From the NCBI GenBank assembly GCA_031280235.1, contig JAITHA010000083.1:1-38451 (forward strand): a stretch of 38,451 nt of DNA, given 5' to 3'. The stretch comes from Puniceicoccales bacterium. GTDB lineage: Bacteria > Verrucomicrobiota > Verrucomicrobiia > Opitutales > UBA953. Positions within the stretch are counted from its first letter, which is position 1, and each line of letters starts with the position of its first letter. This document shows, piece by piece, positions 17,801 to 23,813 of the stretch. The position numbers and the translations under genes are program-made. The notes beneath the pieces were generated by a model. The model saw nothing but the letters and a program-made list of their open reading frames with translations. It did no database searches and was not told where the DNA came from.

Positions 17801-18536
17801 GAAAGGCAACATTCCCGCTCATATTTAAGGTCCTGTTTGCATATCCGGATAGATTATCCGCAGAACCCAAACCTATCACACCACCCGTGTTCTGTGAACC
17901 ATAGTTTCCTTCAAATACGACTCCAGCGGTTCCACCGTTGATATTAAGGGTTACGGCACCGCTTGATTCTATCGGCGAGAAGACCGCACCCCTCCGAGTT
18001 GTGCCAGTATAACTTTGGTTAATACCCTTGATAACGCTTCCGTCCAGATTGTACGTTGCCGTTCCGTTGCTTACAAACAAAGCATTGCTTTGCGCGCTAC
18101 CACTCCGGGTGAGCTCCACGTTATAGAGATTAAATATGTCGCCTGTACTATTCAGCGCTTGCCCGCTTGACGAGGACGTCACAGTAAGAATGGGCTTTGA
18201 AACCGAAGGGTCAGGATAGGCTCCTGGGTCTGCTTGAATCGTATAAGTACCACTAATGCTCTTGGAACCAGCCCAAGTCGCGTTCCCGAGGAGTTCGTAG
18301 GATCCAGTGGTGCCGGGCACGTTCGTGCCTGGGTTAACAGTTACCGCCTTGATTTCGGGCTGCCAAAGTACCGCACATGCGGCTGCCGCGAAGAGAGTCG
18401 CGACACAAAGCACACGCTTTTTGCCGGGCGGACAAACCGGGATGGAAACACTTGTCTTTCGTTCCTTCTTCGTGGAAGAAGAAGCCGCAGCGCACGCGGA
18501 GTTAGATCTTAGTCCAAGGGATTTTGTGTCTTTCAT
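11844..18536 (-). CDS. Giant PEP-CTERM surface protein with Pmp-type and autotransporter-type beta repeats
   Basis: 2230 aa. The ATG at 18536 has a purine-rich AGGCAGGAC just upstream. The N-terminus has a long basic/polar stretch (~40 residues) and then a hydrophobic core (VLCVATLFAAAACAVLW), that is, an extended signal peptide. Residues ~150-560 contain repeated GGAI and FxGN/FINN motifs like chlamydial Pmp repeats (GGAIDFFG, GGAINVG, GGAIFHF, GGAIYMSGG). The middle carries autotransporter-associated beta-strand repeats (SYSGATVVYTGTL, KTGIGDLTLTGN, KTGPGTLGVDG), predicting a long beta-helix. The C-terminus is a PEP-CTERM tail: PEPSTYGLLSGLGLLGLLAY then RHRRRK, the signal for exosortase-type sorting. 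There is no autotransporter barrel. Unusually, ~17 further polar residues follow the basic cluster. It is probably an adhesin or surface/matrix protein, located outside or on the outer surface. Confidence 0.88.
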   Translation of the reverse strand: MKDTKSLGLRSNSACAAASSSTKKERKTSVSIPVCPPGKKRVLCVATLFAAAACAVLWQPEIKAVTVNPGTNVPGTTGSYELLGNATWAGSKSISGTYTIQADPGAYPDPSVSKPILTVTSSSSGQALNSTGDIFNLYNVELTRSGSAQSNALFVSNGTATYNLDGSVIKGINQSYTGTTRRGAVFSPIESSGAVTLNINGGTAGVVFEGNYGSQNTGGVIGLGSADNLSGYANRTLNMSGNVAFLNNRTGNFGGAIIVHGYNTGSASQTGRNILNFNQSAGQTLSFIGNSSNFYGGAIDFFGAHATANFNGETEFINNYVQYLNDNQTSFTTPNWDSANKWQRGGAINVGALNGYVTLNFNERVAFTGNRVIAMNGSGDWSGSGGGAISASRKDSGGQFVFNFSKAAVFTGNYVLSPSGGQGHGGAIFHFVSNAVINLGPGSQFVGNAAQTSGGAIYMSGGTISLTADSTGDILFEGNVANPTWSGSGNSYSWTGGTRNAIQFGGAATLNVSTSETSKVMFKDPIAGSAATINKNGTGDLIFYDYSSTPTITTNVNRGRLVLENEQFLSPVIEFGTTSGGTLTVGNGTGFAAIVGGTGTRFKSQKLVLNADGRIIVEDDSLLAVQVGSGGLTVNNNAGIGGHGIVRLENASQNPIAITTGGAGNNFYLTTPNAGDNFRLESSTAIIQAGIIGSGKLHKEGPGTFYANGFTFPDTTGRNKNTYTGGTAIWDGTLRVSDFGQGDALASKSTFSLGTGAVEVNADSPAGAYGRLAIDLAPLDVNGTYTINNAITTSTTTGGEVYVDLARVPSSLTGLPDQNTLVAENMQNFKGDFHLRNLQYVLTSGSAAKAITNANLIVGPGSFITVPTGDTKMAGLNLAGGILHFTDLGYQFPIVTSYPRMKSFVDAMAVSPKGVLALGTYGTDPVSYIRLEGTADDVRDVIEGSNNQPNTTPLLLQDNYGNLRQLASARTTTGGVNNVIVQVKHPSIPNQYVPYVYVPSSASGIDLDQGASTGLNVYEFDFAQSFGSSVTANAQNITAKKIIDTTAANLNTGPGNDGLYLGTKLSELNLQQDKITLFDNASTYSHSGGNDFIAKISGAGHLGIVGRAGGPALVLSHAQNSYSGATVVYTGTLQGGVADAIGTSSVLWVKPGATFDTGVYAQSVNTIYSDVSNPGGIINIPLGGSLTVYTNLIAAGQNAGASTLFRDRESFFNGNLKGSGDLTLRNYYAATRGGVLNLAGQNEFTGDIYFDFNITGTPDADCNVAGLNLLSTANLGSFIAGRYVYSGDIIFGNSNRVKTTLTVRSATEQMFAGDISGPAGINGGKNTLFISGVGAGSVATLLLTGSNFGFLGDIAVGAHSVLGIAENDALNALNGKRYLIGGTFRFVELSDIVSNKPWAVDPVAGGTIDTDLGASLSALNMSSGPAEFGGSNSLATGSIKKTGIGDLTLTGNSTLTGTPLEGSLNIEIRSGNLTVSGRLADNVNGGYKGAIGIEDGSVLTFSTPTPGSLQWLGTGNTITQQDYDLSGGLIRTGAVVKTGPGTLGVDGAIAAPFSMQAGVLEGSGSIVNPTFAAGIVISPGTSSEHDHFNGIHHAGTVGTFTLGKSGSTTNFEGIIYKLDVDHNVEVGGAGSGYYLTDLISVPGSATFGSGGAATQANRNIIDVSDMNATGGVHTPGTPWATDRKYVILHADEGINNTTAADLAATTLQYKGISIDGYAASGVRLAGKLSIENGTDLVFETKSAPSTDLTWNYFGAGSRTWVRAGTDQDWKRTASPYSDDFFYNLDTVRFEDAIDITKNVDVTTDSGGVIVSDMFVVGTNFVFSGGNIVGSAWELAQGAGTVPTKGRLTIETGASARFNNVVDMEDIVVNGAVVFNNAVGSKGHTKSGGDYTGYSLTIGGTGSVVLDSLGTFTPAARPVMSILNSGTLTFSRAWGHNYTYGGVISGAGAVHTNGGGKVILTGDNISTGSVFVDRGGGGLYINGTTTNPNFIVSGTSTYTDPGAISADNPGGWVVEHGGTLGGKGTLNNLSNITLQGVGAVFAPGVSGDGAALVANDSSGKRQQMTISDGGSVVLSYGATFLVQIMGDGSGGAINTGLHFDGSGTLASNAGGNVRLSLVVSNYTIKVGDTFTLIDGSTSVAVANDILWTDTYGYTALANSDQELKNSYAFKYKIFSDGDHTWMQITAIIPEPSTYGLLSGLGLLGLLAYRHRRRKNKKAEKCEQKHEYNCQN

Positions 18537-18676
18537 GTCCTGCCTTTTTCGGTATAGTTCTCAGTAGACGCGGGCACGATAAATGCTCGCTTGAGGTTTT
18601 CATTTTCTTGGCAGGAAATGTTGAGTTGACTAAAAATGCTATGTTGCGGGAAAACGGGAACAGCGGGGCAAGGTGG

Positions 18677-18695
18677 CGGGAGCATCCTGCTCCCG
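18677..18695. repeat. Perfect hairpin (8-bp stem)
   Basis: CGGGAGCA-TCC-TGCTCCCG. No T run adjoins it. It is probably one unit of the local non-coding repeats. Confidence 0.55.
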
Positions 18696-18778
18696 TCATC
18701 GCCAGAAGAACCTGAAACAAGGATCGGGAAACTCCCGTCTCCTTGATCAGAACTGTTCGAAAACGCTTGCTTAAATTC

Positions 18779-18794
18779 CCTGCCTTTCGGCAGG
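18779..18794. repeat. Perfect hairpin (6-bp stem)
   Basis: CCTGCC-TTTC-GGCAGG, a REP-like unit (CTGCCTTTCGGCAG). It lies within the same spacer as the other hairpins and has no T run. Confidence 0.5.
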
Positions 18795-18866
18795 CGAATG
18801 CTAGGTTTGCTCGCAAACGGACGGGAAGGGTGCAATTGCGACGAAGCGGTAAAGCACACCGTGAGA

Positions 18867-18894
18867 CTGGAGTCCCGCACTCCATAACAGGACG
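18867..18894 (+). repeat. 28-bp spacer repeat, copy 1
   Basis: CTGGAGTCCCGCACTCCATA and eight further bases (ending GGACG) match 19556-19583 at 25 of 28 positions. The inner GGAGTCCCGCACTCC is itself nearly palindromic. Likely a dispersed non-coding element. Confidence 0.6.
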
Positions 18895-19259
18895 TAAAGC
18901 GGCGCGACGGGAGCGCCCTACCTGAATCCGACGGCACTGCGCGCGACCTACCTGCGCCATTTCTGGAATAGACTGGAACAAGAAATCGATAAGCACTGTC
19001 CCTTCGCTTGAAACCATCGAAGCCGATGGGGAAGTGGAAGCGCGCTCCACTTTGACAGATAAAACGCCCGCCCTGCCTCCTGGTATTTGGAGGCATTCAA
19101 AACTTTTCAGAGACCTGATTGTAGCGTGTGCAGGCATTGACAAAGGGAAGAGAATGTTTCGTGGCAAGCGGTCGTCCGCGCTGGCTTTCACCTGGCAGAA
19201 GCGGATGAATGTTCCGGATATGCGAAACAAGCGCAAGTCTTTTTTTGCGACTTTTATCA

Positions 19260-19277
19260 TTTTTTTTTGGGGGGGGG
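19260..19277. repeat. Homopolymer junction T9G9
   Basis: Nine T are followed by nine G. It lies in the non-coding spacer, more than 700 bases upstream of the PEP-CTERM start, so a phase-variable promoter role is possible but not supported by placement. It is also a common site of sequencing error. Confidence 0.6.
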
Positions 19278-19483
19278 AATACTCGGCAATGAGGAATGTC
19301 GCAAAGCGTGTCAGAAGCGAAGGCGCGAGGAGCACAGCCAACCCATCAAGACCCGACACGAAAGCGCTGAGGGAGGAAATGAGTCTCACGCAAAGACGCG
19401 AGGGAAGGCACGCCAACACGCTTGCTGTGAGTGCGCCAGGGATGGAGTGCGGAGATGGTTCGGTTCGCTCCGCGCCCGGTCTT

Positions 19484-19524
19484 GTCGCCTTTGATCGGAA
19501 CATCTCCGCTTTCTCAAAGGCGAC
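19484..19524. repeat. 10-bp inverted repeat with 21-nt loop
   Basis: GTCGCCTTTG at 19484-19493 is exactly inverted as CAAAGGCGAC at 19515-19524. It sits next to sequence shared with the 11.6 kb spacer and the second 28-bp repeat. Confidence 0.55.
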
Positions 19525-19555
19525 TCATCGCCGTTTCCTCACTCCAAAAGCGTGG

Positions 19556-19583
19556 CTGAAGTCCCGCGCTCCATAACAGAACG
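19556..19583 (+). repeat. 28-bp spacer repeat, copy 2
   Basis: Matches 18867-18894 at 25 of 28 bases. Its core CGCGCTCCATAA also occurs at 11666-11677. Confidence 0.6.
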
Positions 19584-19633
19584 CATTCGAGAGTGCATCA
19601 ACGGCGCTGTGCGGCGAGTGGGTGGCGAAGCAA

Positions 19634-20938
19634 CTATGCTGCATTCCCCCGGGTTGTTTCTTTCAGCAGGTTCAGGGTGCGGTCTGTTGCACCCTGGTTG
19701 GCGATGAGCCAGCGGTGTGCGTCTTCACCCAAACAGAGGCGTCTCTGTTTATCCTCCAGCAGCGTGAGCAGGAGTTGTTTGGCTTCTTCGGCGTTGCTGG
19801 CGCGGAAGGCGATGCCTGCAGTTTCCAAGCTCCGGCAAATGTCCCGAAAATTATCCATTCGCGGCCCATAAACAACAGGCACGCGACACGCCGCGCACTC
19901 GATGGGGGATTGGCCACCGGAATGGGGTGGAAGGCTTTTGCCGACAAAGGCGACTGAGGCCAACTGGGCCAGTTGGCTCAGCTCGCCTGTGGTGTCCGCC
20001 ACGCAAACGTCGGCGGGGTGGGGAGCGACGGGGTGGACAGAGCGCAGAAACCAGCGCCAGGGTGTGCCTTTGAGCAGGGCGGCGACTTGGGCGCGGCGTT
20101 CTGCGTGGCGTGGCACGAGCAACAGGCGCAGGGAAATGCCCGCAGCGCGGGCGCGGGCCAACACGTCGAGCAACATGGCTTCTTCCCCGTGCCAAGTCGA
20201 GGAACCGAGCAGGATGGGCGCATCCACGGCGTCGCTGAAACCAAGGGAGGCGTGCAACTTGCCGAGATCTTCCGCTCCGTTGCTGATGCCGATGGCAGCG
20301 TCAACTTTCAGATTGCCAGTCACGCGGATCCTGCCTGGCGGGACGCCAAGTTGAGTGAAGCGTTGCGCATCTTCGGCGGCAGCGACACCAATGCTGCTGA
20401 GGAGCGAAAAGATGTGCCGGGAAATGACAGGAGCGAAGCAGTAGCGGCGGAAAGACTGATCGGAGAGGCGCGCGTTGATGAGTGACACAGGCACCTGGCG
20501 CTTGCGGGCTTGGTGCAAGTGCTCCGGCCAGAGCTCGCCTTCCATGAGCACGATGCTGTCTGGCTGGATGCGCTCCCAAGCGCGGTGGCTGAATGGGGCG
20601 AAATCCAGGGGGAAAATGCCTGAGGCGCAGAGGAAGGGCGCGAGTCTTTCCCGCACGATGGCATAGGCGGTGCTCGTCGTGGTCGTCAGCACAAGCTCGG
20701 TTTCGCCCTGCGCGGCCAATTGGCGCAAGAGTGGTTCGATGGCCTTCACCTCGCCCACGGAGACGGCTTGGAACCATATCCTGTGCTTGCCGGGCGCCTT
20801 GGGCGAGAGCGGGCCAATGGCGCCCAGACGGTGCGAAAAATCCCGGCCATACCCTCCGCGCCGCAACATGCGCAGCAGGTAATATGGGGCGGCTACCCAC
20901 AGTACCGGGAGAAACAAAAGGCGATAAAACCAAATCAT
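19634..20938 (-). CDS. waaA: 3-deoxy-D-manno-octulosonic acid (Kdo) transferase, GT30
   Basis: Starting at the ATG at 20938 gives 434 aa, normal for the family; the open frame continues to 21181, but that part looks non-coding and runs under the leader of the divergent RRM gene. The N-terminal hydrophobic anchor MIWFYRLLFLPVLW fits the usual inner-membrane attachment. The region around residue 55-65 reads WFQAVSVGEV, with E63 as the expected catalytic glutamate, followed by EGELWPE and LINARLSDQSFRRY. The C-terminal half has the GT-B donor region (VAFVGKSLPPHSGGQSPIE). It adds Kdo from CMP-Kdo to lipid A precursor at the cytoplasmic face, showing that the organism makes lipopolysaccharide. 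An alternative start is ATG 20965. Confidence 0.9.
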   Translation of the reverse strand: MIWFYRLLFLPVLWVAAPYYLLRMLRRGGYGRDFSHRLGAIGPLSPKAPGKHRIWFQAVSVGEVKAIEPLLRQLAAQGETELVLTTTTSTAYAIVRERLAPFLCASGIFPLDFAPFSHRAWERIQPDSIVLMEGELWPEHLHQARKRQVPVSLINARLSDQSFRRYCFAPVISRHIFSLLSSIGVAAAEDAQRFTQLGVPPGRIRVTGNLKVDAAIGISNGAEDLGKLHASLGFSDAVDAPILLGSSTWHGEEAMLLDVLARARAAGISLRLLLVPRHAERRAQVAALLKGTPWRWFLRSVHPVAPHPADVCVADTTGELSQLAQLASVAFVGKSLPPHSGGQSPIECAACRVPVVYGPRMDNFRDICRSLETAGIAFRASNAEEAKQLLLTLLEDKQRRLCLGEDAHRWLIANQGATDRTLNLLKETTRGNAA

Positions 20939-21211
20939 GCGTACCGGCAAATTGCAGAGAGCCATTGTAGGGAGAAGGATAAAAGCACACAGCCCTTGGC
21001 TGGCTGGGCCCTCGTGTGCACAGAGGGCGCCTGGTGTGGGCGTTTTTTTCTTCTTGTAAGCGAAGGCAAAAATCTCCCTGATGCGCGTTGGCTTGAAAAA
21101 AGCCAACCTGTGCAGCTGGTGGAATGCCTGTTGGCGTTGGTCAAAGGCAAATCGAAATCCGATGGTCGGAAACAGTCGCACGGGTCAACAGAAGAACAGA
21201 GAGTAAGTGTA
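20939..21211. promoter_or_regulatory. Divergent leader region between waaA and the RRM gene
   Basis: This 273-base divergent spacer must hold promoters for both genes; no confident -35/-10 pair was seen. It contains a perfect 8-bp hairpin at 21087-21107 (GTTGGCTT-GAAAA-AAGCCAAC) about 105 bases upstream of the RRM start. It also contains a T7 run after a GC-rich imperfect stem near 21026-21053, which could act as a leader terminator on the + strand. Confidence 0.35.
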
Positions 21212-21694
21212 ATGGATAACAAGTTATTCGTCGGTAACCTCGCATGGGGTGCCGCGGAAGAAGATCTTCAGCAATACTTCGGCCAGTTTGGGAAAATCCA
21301 ACAAATCGAGGTCATGCGTGATCGTTTCACAAATCGCGCCCGAGGCTTTGCCTTCGTGACTTTCGAGACACCGGAGGAGGCGCTAGCGGCAGCAAACAAC
21401 ACGGAAGGGAAGGATTTCATGGGACGCCCGTTGAAGGTGAACGTGGCCCGCCCGCGTGAAGACCGCCCCCAAGGCGAGCGCCGTTTTAGTGACAACGGCC
21501 CACGTGGCGGCGGTAGCAATCGTGGCGGCTCCTTCCGCCCTCGCCGCTCTTTCAACGGCGGCGGTGGCGAACGTGGTGGCAGTGGCTACGGGGATCGCCC
21601 ACGGCGGCGCTTCGACCGCGATGACCGCGGCAACCGTGGCGGCGGTGACTACGAAGGCAGCAGCGGCGGCTATCATCAAGACAACAACTACTGA
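21212..21694 (+). CDS. RRM-type RNA-binding protein with Gly/Arg-rich tail
   Basis: The protein has 160 aa from ATG 21212; the upstream extension of the frame is rejected because the RRM begins exactly at this Met. Residues 1-80 form a single RNA recognition motif with RNP2 KLFVGNL and RNP1 RGFAFVTF (the conserved aromatic residues are present). Residues ~85-160 are rich in Gly and Arg (RGGG, GGSNRGGS, RPRRRF, RGNRGGG), the glycine-rich tail seen in bacterial and cyanobacterial RRM proteins that are often cold- or stress-induced. It should bind single-stranded RNA in the cytoplasm. A purine-rich AGAGAG stretch lies ~8-12 bases before the start. It is monocistronic, ended by a strong terminator. 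Confidence 0.9.
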   Translation: MDNKLFVGNLAWGAAEEDLQQYFGQFGKIQQIEVMRDRFTNRARGFAFVTFETPEEALAAANNTEGKDFMGRPLKVNVARPREDRPQGERRFSDNGPRGGGSNRGGSFRPRRSFNGGGGERGGSGYGDRPRRRFDRDDRGNRGGGDYEGSSGGYHQDNNY

Positions 21695-21726
21695 GGCCCC
21701 TGCCGCAGTCCGCAAAGATTCAACCA

Positions 21727-21762
21727 AGAATGTCGCTGTATTTACAGCGGCATTCTTTTTTT
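21727..21762 (+). terminator. Intrinsic terminator of the RRM gene
   Basis: AGAATGTCGCTG-TATTTA-CAGCGGCATTCT forms a 12-bp stem with one G-T wobble, immediately followed by TTTTTT. It lies 32 bases after the RRM stop and separates this gene from convergent nadD. Confidence 0.9.
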
Positions 21763-21785
21763 ACGCCCACCGTGGGGCAGCGCCA

Positions 21786-22400
21786 CTACGGACGGTAAAG
21801 CCCCTGGCGGCGGATAATGTCGGGAAGCGGCGGGGGCAAAAACAGATCGACAGGCGCCCCTTGCGCCAGACGCTGGCGAATCTCCGTCGAGCTGATGTCC
21901 ATGCGCCGCGCGGGCAATTCGACGAGGGAAATAGCGGGGTCTAGGGCGGCGGGCCGAATACCTGCGAGGCTGCCTAGGCGGCAGGCGACGGCGAAGGTCA
22001 CGCGCTGGGCCAGTTCGCCAATGCGATGCCAGGCGTGGAGCTGGGCAAGCTGGTCGGCGCCGATTATCCAGAGCAACTCCGCGCCGTGAAAATATTCGTG
22101 CAAATGGCAGGCTGTATGGAGCGAATAGCTGGTGCCACCCTGCTGATGCTCCCAGGCAGACACCTCCCAAGCCGGGCGCCCGGCCACGGCGGCGCGCACC
22201 ATCGCAAGTCGTGCCTCAGCGGAGGCCACCGGGGGGCAGGGTTTGAGGGGGGCCGTGGCTGCGGGGACAAAGACGACGCGGTCGAGGTGGAGACTCTCTT
22301 GGGCATCCTGCGCAAGCAGAAGATGCCCGATGTGCGGCGGATCGAAGCTACCGCCCATCACCCCGACTCTCTGGCGCACCTGCTGGCCCATGCGGCTCAT
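21786..22400 (-). CDS. nadD: Nicotinate-nucleotide adenylyltransferase
   Basis: 204 aa from ATG 22400, which overlaps the adk stop as ATGA (translational coupling); ATG 22412 is an alternative. The N-terminus has GVMGGSFDPPHIGHLLLA, containing the (H/T)xGH nucleotidyltransferase motif, and the C-terminal ISSTEIRQRL is the second signature. It makes deamido-NAD from nicotinate mononucleotide and ATP in NAD synthesis. It is the last gene of the minus-strand operon starting at ribH and is followed by a convergent terminator region. Confidence 0.93.
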   Translation of the reverse strand: MSRMGQQVRQRVGVMGGSFDPPHIGHLLLAQDAQESLHLDRVVFVPAATAPLKPCPPVASAEARLAMVRAAVAGRPAWEVSAWEHQQGGTSYSLHTACHLHEYFHGAELLWIIGADQLAQLHAWHRIGELAQRVTFAVACRLGSLAGIRPAALDPAISLVELPARRMDISSTEIRQRLAQGAPVDLFLPPPLPDIIRRQGLYRP

Positions 22401-23113
22401 TTGCCGCAGCAACCCAGCTGTGCGACAATGCGTTGCCGGACTTCTTCGATGGTGCCGGTGGTGTTGACGATGTGGAAAGGGAAGAGATCACGCAGAGCCC
22501 GAAGCGGCTCGATCGTCTGCTCCATGAAAACGCGGAAACGCTGGCGCGCGAGCTCGGGGTCGAGGTCGGTCTTGCGGACGGCCTGAGACCCACCCGATGT
22601 GCGCAAGGTTTCCTGCCCGCGCTGCATCTGTCGGCGGACGCTCTCCTCCTCGTCAACAAACAGCACGAAGATGTGAAAGCGGGGCGGCGGGCCGCATTGG
22701 CTGCGGTGGGCCACGAGGCGCGCGTGCAAAAGGCGCAAAAATTCGGCCTGGATGCGCGTGCGCGGGAAGCCGTCCACGACGACACCCTCCCGGTGATGAG
22801 GTTCGCTCAGAGCGCGCAAGACGATGGAGGACACTTCACGATCTCCGACGAGCTGGCCCGCGTCGATAAGCGCACGCGCCGCCTGTGTTTTCAACAGGTC
22901 GCTGGTGACGACAGGCGATGACCGATAGCCGAGGTGCTGCATGAGCGCCGAAGTATGCGTGCCCTTGCCTGAACCCGGCGCGCCGTTGAGCCAGAAAACT
23001 TCCCGTGGGAGAGCGGAATGGCCCGCCACGCAGCGCGCCTCAACCTCGGGCCAGACGGCATCGAGCAAGGCTTGGGATGTGCCCAGATTGTTTGCTTCTT
23101 TTGAGGGAATCAT
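22397..23113 (-). CDS. adk: Adenylate kinase-family nucleoside monophosphate kinase
   Basis: 238 aa. The P-loop WLNGAPGSGKGTHTS is preceded by ~40 extra residues compared with classical Adk. VVTSDLLKTQ fits the NMP-binding part, VVVDGFPRTRIQAEFL is the family signature, and FVLFVDEEESVRRQMQRGQ leads into a short lid (ETLRTSGGSQAVRKTDLD). The lid lacks the Cys cluster of zinc-binding forms and is short. The family interconverts AMP + ATP and 2 ADP. Because of the N-terminal extension and short lid, a related NMP kinase specificity cannot be excluded. It lies 33 bases after aroK and is coupled to nadD by a 4-nt overlap. Confidence 0.78.
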   Translation of the reverse strand: MIPSKEANNLGTSQALLDAVWPEVEARCVAGHSALPREVFWLNGAPGSGKGTHTSALMQHLGYRSSPVVTSDLLKTQAARALIDAGQLVGDREVSSIVLRALSEPHHREGVVVDGFPRTRIQAEFLRLLHARLVAHRSQCGPPPRFHIFVLFVDEEESVRRQMQRGQETLRTSGGSQAVRKTDLDPELARQRFRVFMEQTIEPLRALRDLFPFHIVNTTGTIEEVRQRIVAQLGCCGK

Positions 23114-23146
23114 TGCCTGCGGTGAATGAATTGTGAGAGGGTCACC

Positions 23147-23743
23147 TTACACAGAGGAGGCACTTCCCTGAAGACGGACGGCAGCGGGCGCGTCCTTCCA
23201 GCCCTTGGCCTGTCGCCTATAGATGCGCTCCACGGCAATAGCGAGCTCGGAGAAGCAGCGCCCATCTGTGTACACCCCGGCTCCGGCCCTCAGGTACACT
23301 TCCTCCCTCTGTGCCATTAATTCGCGAATGCGCGCCTCGGGCTCTGCCGCGCACAACAGGGGGCGCACAACGGAATGACTCGTGCGCCGGAGTACCGTTT
23401 CCGGCCTGGCAAAAAGGCAGATGATGATGCCGATGGATTTGAGCAGTTCCAGCATCCCCGGCGGCATGACAAGGCCACCCCCACAAGCCACCACGGCGTT
23501 CGCCCGGGGAATCCATTTCTCGATGCACTGCCGCTCCAGCTCACGAAACCCCGCCTCGCCCGATGTCTCGAAAATTTTGGGGATGGACATTTGGGTGTGC
23601 CCCTCAATGAGCAGGTCGGTGTCAGCGTACGGGCGCCTCCAGCGTTCGGCAAGAATACGCGCCAGCGTGGATTTACCTGTTCCCATGAACCCCACAAGGA
23701 ATAGGTTGGGAGGTGCGCACTGTGCGGCTGTCTTGGGCTGCAT
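23147..23743 (-). CDS. aroK: Shikimate kinase
   Basis: 198 aa from ATG 23743; the frame's earlier TTG at 23779 is less likely. The protein has LFLVGFMGTGKSTLARILA (P-loop), the shikimate-binding aspartate motif YADTDLLIE, VVACGGGLVMP (the GGG shikimate site) and RPLLC (lid region). It phosphorylates shikimate in the aromatic amino acid/chorismate pathway, which also feeds menaquinone (a menE-like gene is at 33.4 kb). It sits mid-operon, 70 bases after the Mpv17-like gene and 33 bases before adk. Confidence 0.93.
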   Translation of the reverse strand: MQPKTAAQCAPPNLFLVGFMGTGKSTLARILAERWRRPYADTDLLIEGHTQMSIPKIFETSGEAGFRELERQCIEKWIPRANAVVACGGGLVMPPGMLELLKSIGIIICLFARPETVLRRTSHSVVRPLLCAAEPEARIRELMAQREEVYLRAGAGVYTDGRCFSELAIAVERIYRRQAKGWKDAPAAVRLQGSASSV

Positions 23744-23813
23744 GGCCGCACATGGAAGGATTCGCGCCCCGTGGCGCAACGATTATTCGCCCCGCGCTAA
23801 GAATATTTGCCAC

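Larger units (their letters stand above)
18537..19633. other. Repeat-rich non-coding spacer upstream of the PEP-CTERM gene
   Basis: About 1.1 kb between two minus-strand genes, the PEP-CTERM gene (which starts at 18536) and waaA (which ends at 19634). The open frames here (e.g. 18502-19503 on the - strand) have no recognisable domains, are Arg/Ser-rich in the way of non-coding frames, and overlap in several frames. Contents: short hairpins, a 28-bp repeat in two copies, a 10-bp inverted repeat around 19500, and a T9G9 homopolymer. The promoter of the PEP-CTERM gene must lie here, but I could not pick a convincing -35/-10 pair. Confidence 0.6.

Noticed and set aside
18502-19503. 333-codon open frame on the - strand upstream of the PEP-CTERM gene
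   Set aside because: No domain, Arg/Ser/Pro-rich random-looking composition, overlaps the start of the PEP-CTERM gene and spans hairpins and repeats.
20720-21211. 164-codon extension of the RRM protein
   Set aside because: Overlaps waaA antisense and has no domain; the RRM starts at the internal Met.
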